From Novosphingobium arvoryzae (GTDB lineage Bacteria; Pseudomonadota; Alphaproteobacteria; Sphingomonadales; Sphingomonadaceae), in the NCBI RefSeq assembly GCF_014652615.1, contig NZ_BMZD01000005.1, positions 62,001 to 126,000 on the forward strand: a stretch of 64,000 nucleotides of DNA, written 5' to 3'. The notes beneath the pieces were generated by a model. The model saw only the letters and a program-made list of their open reading frames with translations, was not told where the DNA came from and did not search any database. Of this stretch, positions 59,049 through 64,000 are shown piece after piece. A program made the translations under genes and the position numbers. How positions within the stretch are numbered: position 1 is the stretch's first letter; each line of letters opens with the position of its first letter.

Positions 59049-59079
59049 GGCAGGCTCCTCTGGTTGTTTCTCACCTTAT

Positions 59080-59145
59080 CCGTTCGTGTCGAGCGAAGTC
59101 GAGACACGTTGCGCGCGGTGTCTCGACTTCGCTCGACACGAACGG
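59080..59145. repeat. 28-bp perfect inverted repeat (REP-like palindrome)
   Basis: Left arm 59080-59107 and right arm 59118-59145 are perfect reverse complements, 28 bp each, around a 10-nt loop. Each arm contains the internal near-palindrome GTGTCGAGCGAAGTCGAG. I recall such GTGTCGAGCGAAGTCGAGACAC units as frequent in Sphingomonadales genomes. It lies between two minus-strand genes and could form a strong hairpin in the message. The core is not repeated elsewhere in the window as far as I can see. Confidence 0.85.
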
Positions 59146-59172
59146 GAACGGGGCTTTAAGGCTTGCCTCGCC

Positions 59173-60762
59173 TCAGTTGATCTGGCGTTCGCGGCCCGCC
59201 CAGTACGGTTCGCGCAGCGACCGGCGCAGGATCTTGCCGCTGGGGTTGCGGGGCAGCGCCTCGATCACGTCGACACTCTTGGGCACTTTGAAGCCCGCCA
59301 GCCGTTCGCGCGCCCAGCTTATGATGCTGTCGGCGTCGATGGAGTGGCCGGGCTTGGGCACGCAGACGGCCTTCACCGCTTCGCCCCACTTTTCGTCCGG
59401 CACGCCGATCACGGCCACTTCCAGCACATCGGGGTGGCCATAGATGCCGCTTTCGACTTCGGCCGGATAGACGTTTTCGCCGCCAGTGATGATCATGTCC
59501 TTGGCGCGGTCATACATGTAGACATAGCCGTCCTCGTCCATGTAGCCGACGTCGCCGGTGGCGATCCAGCCGTCCGGGTCCATCGTGCTGGCGGTCGCTT
59601 CGGGCAGCTTCCAGTAACCCAGCATGTTGTTGGATGAACGGGTACAGATTTCCCCGATCTCGCCCGTGGGCAGCGGCTTGCCGTCCGGTCCGCGAATGAT
59701 CATTTCGACGCCCGGCAGCGGCTTGCCCGCCGAGCGCATCCGCTGGTTGCCTTCGACCGAGTGATCCTCCGGTGGCAGAACGCAGATCGTGCCGGTGGTT
59801 TCGGTCATCCCGTAATTCTGCACGAACTGCGCGCCGAACATCGCGATGCATTCGCGCAGCAGTTCCAGCGGGATCGGGCTGGCGCCGTACAGGATGTACT
59901 TCACGCGGCTGAAATCGGTCTTGGCGCAATCCGGGTGGTTCAGCAGCAGCGCCAGCGCGGCGGGGACGATGAAGAACCGGGTGACGCCGCGATTTTCGAC
60001 CGCGTCGAACACGCGCGGCGGATCGAATTCGGTCAGGACCACGCCGGGCAGGCCCGATGCCAGCGCCATCACTCCCAGGCCCGTGCCGCCGATGTGGGCG
60101 CAGGGCATGGCCACCAGTACGGCCTCGTCCTCGTCCCACAGGGTGTGGGGTTGCGGGTTGTCCAGACTGGCCTTGCGCAGCCCGAACAGGTTGCGGTTGG
60201 ACAGCACCGCGCCCTTGGGGTTGCCGGTGGTGCCAGAGGTATAGAGTTGCAGCACCGCCTCATCCGCGCCTGACGGGGCAAATTCCGTGCGGGGGCTGTC
60301 GGTGATTAGTTTGCGGGCCTCGTCCGCCGTGAAGCAGCGCATCAGGCCGGGCCGCGCGCCCAGCGTCGCGGCGGCGCCTTCGAACCCGTCGCCCAGGAAC
60401 AGCAGCTTGGCTTCGGCGTTGTCGATGATGAAGGCCGCTTCGGGTTCGGCCAGACGCCAGCCGATCGGCACCATCACCACGCCAGCGCGCGCCGCGCCAA
60501 AGAACAGCGTGAAATAGGTCGCGCTGTTCTTGCCGAACCAGCAAATCCGGTCCCCCTTGGTCAGCCCCATCGCCAGCAGCGCGCTGGCGACGCGCGCCGT
60601 GGCGTCTTCCAGCCCGGCATAGTCGAACCGAAGGTCGTCGCCTTCCATCGCCAGCCGCTCGGGCCGGTCGGCGGCCCAGAACCGCAGGAATTCGTCAAAC
60701 GTAAACAGGTGTGACGTGCGCTGCGCTTTGGCCAGCAGCCGGTCGTAAGTAGCCTTGTCCAT
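59173..60762 (-). CDS. AMP-forming acyl-CoA ligase
   Basis: 529 residues, third ANL enzyme of the window. [67 protein letters not shown] and [14 protein letters not shown] are present. The N-terminus, [23 protein letters not shown], resembles long-chain fatty-acyl-CoA ligases of Sphingomonadales. Its product could feed the 3-hydroxyacyl-CoA dehydrogenase downstream, although the palindrome at 59080-59145 separates them. It lies 90 bp after the PutA stop on the same strand. It may well be a housekeeping fatty acid gene. Confidence 0.87.
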   Translation of the reverse strand: MDKATYDRLLAKAQRTSHLFTFDEFLRFWAADRPERLAMEGDDLRFDYAGLEDATARVASALLAMGLTKGDRICWFGKNSATYFTLFFGAARAGVVMVPIGWRLAEPEAAFIIDNAEAKLLFLGDGFEGAAATLGARPGLMRCFTADEARKLITDSPRTEFAPSGADEAVLQLYTSGTTGNPKGAVLSNRNLFGLRKASLDNPQPHTLWDEDEAVLVAMPCAHIGGTGLGVMALASGLPGVVLTEFDPPRVFDAVENRGVTRFFIVPAALALLLNHPDCAKTDFSRVKYILYGASPIPLELLRECIAMFGAQFVQNYGMTETTGTICVLPPEDHSVEGNQRMRSAGKPLPGVEMIIRGPDGKPLPTGEIGEICTRSSNNMLGYWKLPEATASTMDPDGWIATGDVGYMDEDGYVYMYDRAKDMIITGGENVYPAEVESGIYGHPDVLEVAVIGVPDEKWGEAVKAVCVPKPGHSIDADSIISWARERLAGFKVPKSVDVIEALPRNPSGKILRRSLREPYWAGRERQIN

Positions 60763-60852
60763 CAGTATCTCCCGGCGGGCAGTTTAACCGGGCGATTAAC
60801 AAGGGCAAGGGCTGAATCGGCACCCTCTCACATTCGTCAGTCGGTAGGCGGC

Positions 60853-63800
60853 CTACCCGCCCGCCATCAGGCTGGCCTTGCCCCCCGCCGCCGTGGTGTC
60901 GATGCAGGCCACCCGCTCGGTCGCGAAGCGCGCGACATAGTGCGGCCCGCCCGCTTTCGGGCCGGTGCCGGACAGGCCTTCGCCGCCGAACGGCTGGCTG
61001 CCCACGACCGCGCCGATCTGGTTGCGGTTGACATAGAGGTTGCCGACTTTGGCGCGCGCCTGCACCAGCCGCCGGGTGTTGTCGATCCGGGTGTGGATGC
61101 CCAGCGTCAACCCGTAACCGACCGCGTTGATATCGGCGATGACCTGTTCGAGGTCAGCGGCGGCGAACCGCGCGACGTGCAGAACCGGGCCGAAGTGCTC
61201 GCGCTCCAGCTGGCGGATGCTGTCGATCTGGATGATCGCCGGGGCAACGAACGTGCCGCGGTCGCAGCCTTGCGGCAATTCGCGCTGCCACACGGTGTGC
61301 CCGGCGGCACGCATCGCCGCGACGTGCGCGTCCAGCGCCGCCTTGGCCTCGGCATCGATGACCGGGCCAACGTCGGTGGTCAGGTCTTCGGGATCGCCGA
61401 TCACCAGCGCCTCGAACGCGCCGCGGATCATCTCCAGCATGGCGTCGGCGATATCATCCTGCAGGTACAGCACCCGCAGCGCGGAGCAACGCTGGCCCGC
61501 GCTCTGGAACGCGGAGGCGACCACATCGCGCGTGACCTGTTCGGGCAGGGCGGAGGAATCGACGATCATCGCGTTCTGCCCGCCGGTTTCCGCGACGAAC
61601 TGCGCCAGCGGCCCGTCGCGGCTGGCGAGGCTGCGGTTGATCGCGCGGGCGGTTTCGGTCGAGCCGGTGAAGGCCACGCCCGCAATGCGCGGATCGCCGG
61701 TCAGCATGGCGCCGACCGTGCCGTCGCCGGGGACCAGCTGGACCACGCCGTCCGGCATCCCGGCTTCGCGGAACAGCCGCACGGCGAGGTCCGCGATCAG
61801 CGGGGTCTGCTCGGCCGGTTTGGCCAGCACGGTGTTGCCCGCCGCCAGCGGCCCCGCGATCAGCCCGGTGAAGATCGCCAGCGGGAAGTTCCACGGCGCA
61901 ATCGCCACGAACGCCCCGCGCCCATGCAGGGTCAGGCGGTTGCTCTCGCCCGTTGGGCCGGGCAGCGCCTCGCCCTCTGGCGTGAACAGGCGGCGCGCTT
62001 CGGCGGCGTAATAGCGCAGGAAATCGACCGCCTCGCGCAGTTCCAGCACCGCGTCGGTCAGGGTCTTGCCGGCCTCGCGTTGGCAGAGCGAGAGGAAGGC
62101 ATCGCGGTGCGCTTCATAGGCGTCGGCCACGGCTGCGAGCAGTTCGGCTCGCGCCGCGCCGCCGCGCGCGTCCCATTCCGGCTGAGCGCTGAGCGCGCGT
62201 TCGATCATGGTGGAGACTTCGTCTGGCCGGGCATCGCGGCAATGGCCGACCACGATGGTCCGGTCATGCGGGCAGGTGACGGGGCGCGGCGCGGCGGCGG
62301 GGGCGGCTTCGGCGGTGGGGGCGGCGGTCCAGCCGGAAAAGTCGCTCAGTTCGGCCATGCTTTCCGGCAGGGGTTCACGCACCAGCGGGTCGGCCAGATC
62401 GACGCCCGCGCTGTTGGCGCGCGGGGCGAACAGCGCTGTGGGGAGCGGTATCGCCGGATTGCGGCGCGGGGTCAGCGCGGCGAGTTCCGCGACCGGATCG
62501 CCGGTCAGGTCCGCCACCGGCACTTCGGCATCGGCCATGCGGTTGACGAACGAGGAATTCGCGCCGTTTTCCAGCAGGCGGCGGACCAGATAGGCCAGCA
62601 GTTCCTTGTGCCCGCCGACCGGGGCGTAAATCCGCACCGGGGTGCGGGGCTGGCCGTCCGCCGCCTCGATCCGGGCGAGTTCGGCATAGACGTCCTCGCC
62701 CATGCCGTGCAGTCGCTGGAATTCGAACTGCGCGCTGCCTGCCAGCGCCTTGATCGCACCCACGGTATAGGCGTTGTGGGTGGCGAACGCAGGATAGATC
62801 GCGTCGCTCGCCGCCAGCATCCGCGCGGCGCAGGCGAGGTAGGACACGTCGGTCGCGACCTTGCGGGTGAATACCGGGTAATCGCCGTGGCCGCCGACCT
62901 GCCCCAGCTTGATCTCGCTGTCCCAGTACGCGCCCTTGACCAGCCGGACCATGATCCGCCGCCCGTGCCGCCGCGCCAGCTGCGCCACCCAGTCGACCAG
63001 CGGCACCGCGCGCTTCTGGTAGGCTTGCAGCGCCAGGCCAAACCCCTGCCAGCCGCCCGCGAACAGGCTGTCGTCGGCCACCAGCGCTTCAATGATGTCC
63101 AGCGACAGTTCCAGCCGCTCGGCCTCTTCGGCGTCGATGGTAAAGTGAATGTCGGCATCGCGCGCCTTCGCCGCCAGATCGCGCAGCATCGGCACCAGCG
63201 CGGCTTTCGCGGCTTCGGCGTGATAGAAGTCATAGCGCGGATAGAGCGCGGACAGCTTCACCGAAATGCCGGGGGAGCGGACCACGCCTTCGCCCGCCTC
63301 CGCCGCGATCCGGTCCAGCGCGGCGGCGTAGGAATGGCGGTAACGTTCCGCATCGGCAAAAGTCATCGCCGCTTCGCCCAGCATGTCGAAGCTGTGAGTC
63401 AGCCCTTCCTTACGCTCCGGTGCGGCGCGGGCGAGCGCTTCTTCGATGGTCCGGCCGAACACGAACTGGCCGCCCAGAATCTTCATCGCCTGCAAGGTCG
63501 CCTGCCGGATCACCGGCTCGCCCAGCCGCCCGACCGCGCGCTTCAGGCTGGCACCCAGCCCGCCCGCCGCCTCGCGCCGCTGTTGCAGCACCTGCCCCGT
63601 CAGCATCAGCGAGAACGTGGCGGCGTTGACGAACGTGCTGTCGCTGTCGCCCATCCGTTCCGACCAGTCGATCCCGGCCAGCTTGTCATGGATCAGCGCG
63701 TCGGCGGTGGCGGCGTCCGGCACGCGCAGCAGCGCTTCGGCCAGGCACATCAGCGCGATGCCTTCCTCGGTCCCCAGCCCATAGGTCTGCAGGAACGCGT

Positions 63801-64000
63801 CCAGCCCGCTGGCCTTGTGCGCCCGCGCGCCCATGACCAGCCGCGCGGCCAGCGCCTGCGCGGCGGGATGGACCGCGCTGGCGGGGGCGGCCTGCAGCAG
63901 CCGTTCGGCCAGGCAGGCCTCCTCTTCCATGCGATAGGCGCGGCGCAAGGGGGTGCGGTTCAGCGAGACAGGCTGCGGGGCGGACTGCGGGGCGGACAAG
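60853..64000 (-). CDS. putA: Bifunctional proline dehydrogenase / glutamate semialdehyde dehydrogenase, 5' end at window edge
   Basis: At least 1048 residues. The proline dehydrogenase barrel (about 200-490) has SPGISVKLSALYPRYD, GFGLALQAYQKRAVPL, MVRLVKGAYWDSEIK and ENGANSSFVNRMAD; the aldehyde dehydrogenase part (540-1030) has APWNFPLAIFTG, ETGGQNAMIVDSS (Glu) and SAGQRCSALRVLY (Cys). It oxidises proline to glutamate in two steps using FAD and NAD+. There is no N-terminal ribbon-helix-helix domain, so it is an enzyme-only PutA. A TTG at 63999 could start it, but the frame stays open to the edge, so the true start may be outside. It is unrelated to the catabolic clusters. Confidence 0.93.
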   Translation of the reverse strand, partial: LSAPQSAPQPVSLNRTPLRRAYRMEEEACLAERLLQAAPASAVHPAAQALAARLVMGARAHKASGLDAFLQTYGLGTEEGIALMCLAEALLRVPDAATADALIHDKLAGIDWSERMGDSDSTFVNAATFSLMLTGQVLQQRREAAGGLGASLKRAVGRLGEPVIRQATLQAMKILGGQFVFGRTIEEALARAAPERKEGLTHSFDMLGEAAMTFADAERYRHSYAAALDRIAAEAGEGVVRSPGISVKLSALYPRYDFYHAEAAKAALVPMLRDLAAKARDADIHFTIDAEEAERLELSLDIIEALVADDSLFAGGWQGFGLALQAYQKRAVPLVDWVAQLARRHGRRIMVRLVKGAYWDSEIKLGQVGGHGDYPVFTRKVATDVSYLACAARMLAASDAIYPAFATHNAYTVGAIKALAGSAQFEFQRLHGMGEDVYAELARIEAADGQPRTPVRIYAPVGGHKELLAYLVRRLLENGANSSFVNRMADAEVPVADLTGDPVAELAALTPRRNPAIPLPTALFAPRANSAGVDLADPLVREPLPESMAELSDFSGWTAAPTAEAAPAAAPRPVTCPHDRTIVVGHCRDARPDEVSTMIERALSAQPEWDARGGAARAELLAAVADAYEAHRDAFLSLCQREAGKTLTDAVLELREAVDFLRYYAAEARRLFTPEGEALPGPTGESNRLTLHGRGAFVAIAPWNFPLAIFTGLIAGPLAAGNTVLAKPAEQTPLIADLAVRLFREAGMPDGVVQLVPGDGTVGAMLTGDPRIAGVAFTGSTETARAINRSLASRDGPLAQFVAETGGQNAMIVDSSALPEQVTRDVVASAFQSAGQRCSALRVLYLQDDIADAMLEMIRGAFEALVIGDPEDLTTDVGPVIDAEAKAALDAHVAAMRAAGHTVWQRELPQGCDRGTFVAPAIIQIDSIRQLEREHFGPVLHVARFAAADLEQVIADINAVGYGLTLGIHTRIDNTRRLVQARAKVGNLYVNRNQIGAVVGSQPFGGEGLSGTGPKAGGPHYVARFATERVACIDTTAAGGKASLMAGG

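Noticed and set aside
1..64000. Mobile element, prophage, CRISPR or RNA genes
   Set aside because: No transposase, integrase, direct-repeat array, rRNA or tRNA-like cloverleaf was seen. The only repeat is the palindrome at 59080-59145.

Overview
The window is GC-rich, densely coded DNA with the look of an alphaproteobacterium, most likely a sphingomonad (Novosphingobium/Sphingobium type). The reasons are two full-length TonB-dependent receptors sitting inside catabolic clusters, several Rieske oxygenases, GMC-type sugar dehydrogenases with Tat-exported partner subunits, a PutA, and a perfect long palindrome of a kind I associate from memory with Sphingomonadales. No rRNA, tRNA, CRISPR, transposase or phage gene was seen. 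Almost all of it is accessory catabolism; only the last part (cell-wall hydrolase, 3-hydroxyacyl-CoA dehydrogenase, acyl-CoA ligase, PutA) looks like general metabolism.

Region 1 (1-31 kb) is a glycoside and aromatic degradation island. It holds an operon whose first two genes resemble the alpha and beta subunits of C-glycoside deglycosidases, followed by a GH43 enzyme. It also holds four sugar-isomerase-type TIM barrels (one cut by the window edge), two pairs of Tat-type gluconate-2-dehydrogenase-subunit-3 plus GMC oxidoreductase (candidate glycoside 3-dehydrogenases), a GH106-like rhamnosidase, two ThuA proteins, a carboxylesterase, three sugar/drug-type transporters and a TonB receptor. 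Aglycone-side enzymes are interleaved: a VanA-like Rieske oxygenase, a two-domain extradiol dioxygenase and PobA. The set fits uptake of a plant glycoside such as a flavonoid C- or O-glycoside, oxidation of the sugar at C3, cleavage, and catabolism of both halves. Four promoters here share one layout: a -35 box followed about 17 bp later by GAAT-N4-ATTC, which suggests one regulon whose regulator is not in the window.

Region 2 (31-34 kb) has a TetR regulator divergent from a flavin monooxygenase of acyl-CoA dehydrogenase fold and an acyl-CoA ligase. Region 3 (34-46.5 kb) is the most unusual part. A MarR regulator lies among four copies of a CTTAG-N4-CTAAG-type palindrome, each at the 5' end of a transcription unit. 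The units are a kinase / enolase-like / D-2-hydroxyacid dehydrogenase / alpha/beta-hydrolase operon, LeuD-DUF3237, LeuC, and a TonB receptor with SnoaL and carboxymuconolactone-decarboxylase genes. The enolase homologue has lost the phosphate-side histidine of true enolases, and the hydrolase has lost its nucleophile serine. I could not match this set to a pathway I know.

Region 4 (46.5-57 kb) carries a VOC protein, an acyl-CoA ligase, and a group matching three steps of the phthalate 4,5-dioxygenase route (Rieske oxygenase, Gfo/Idh/MocA dehydrogenase, 4,5-dihydroxyphthalate-decarboxylase-like protein) without the reductase. An MFS transporter, a MarR regulator, an HMG-CoA-lyase-like enzyme and a class III CoA-transferase follow. 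Region 5 (56.6-64 kb) is general metabolism, with PutA running to the window edge.
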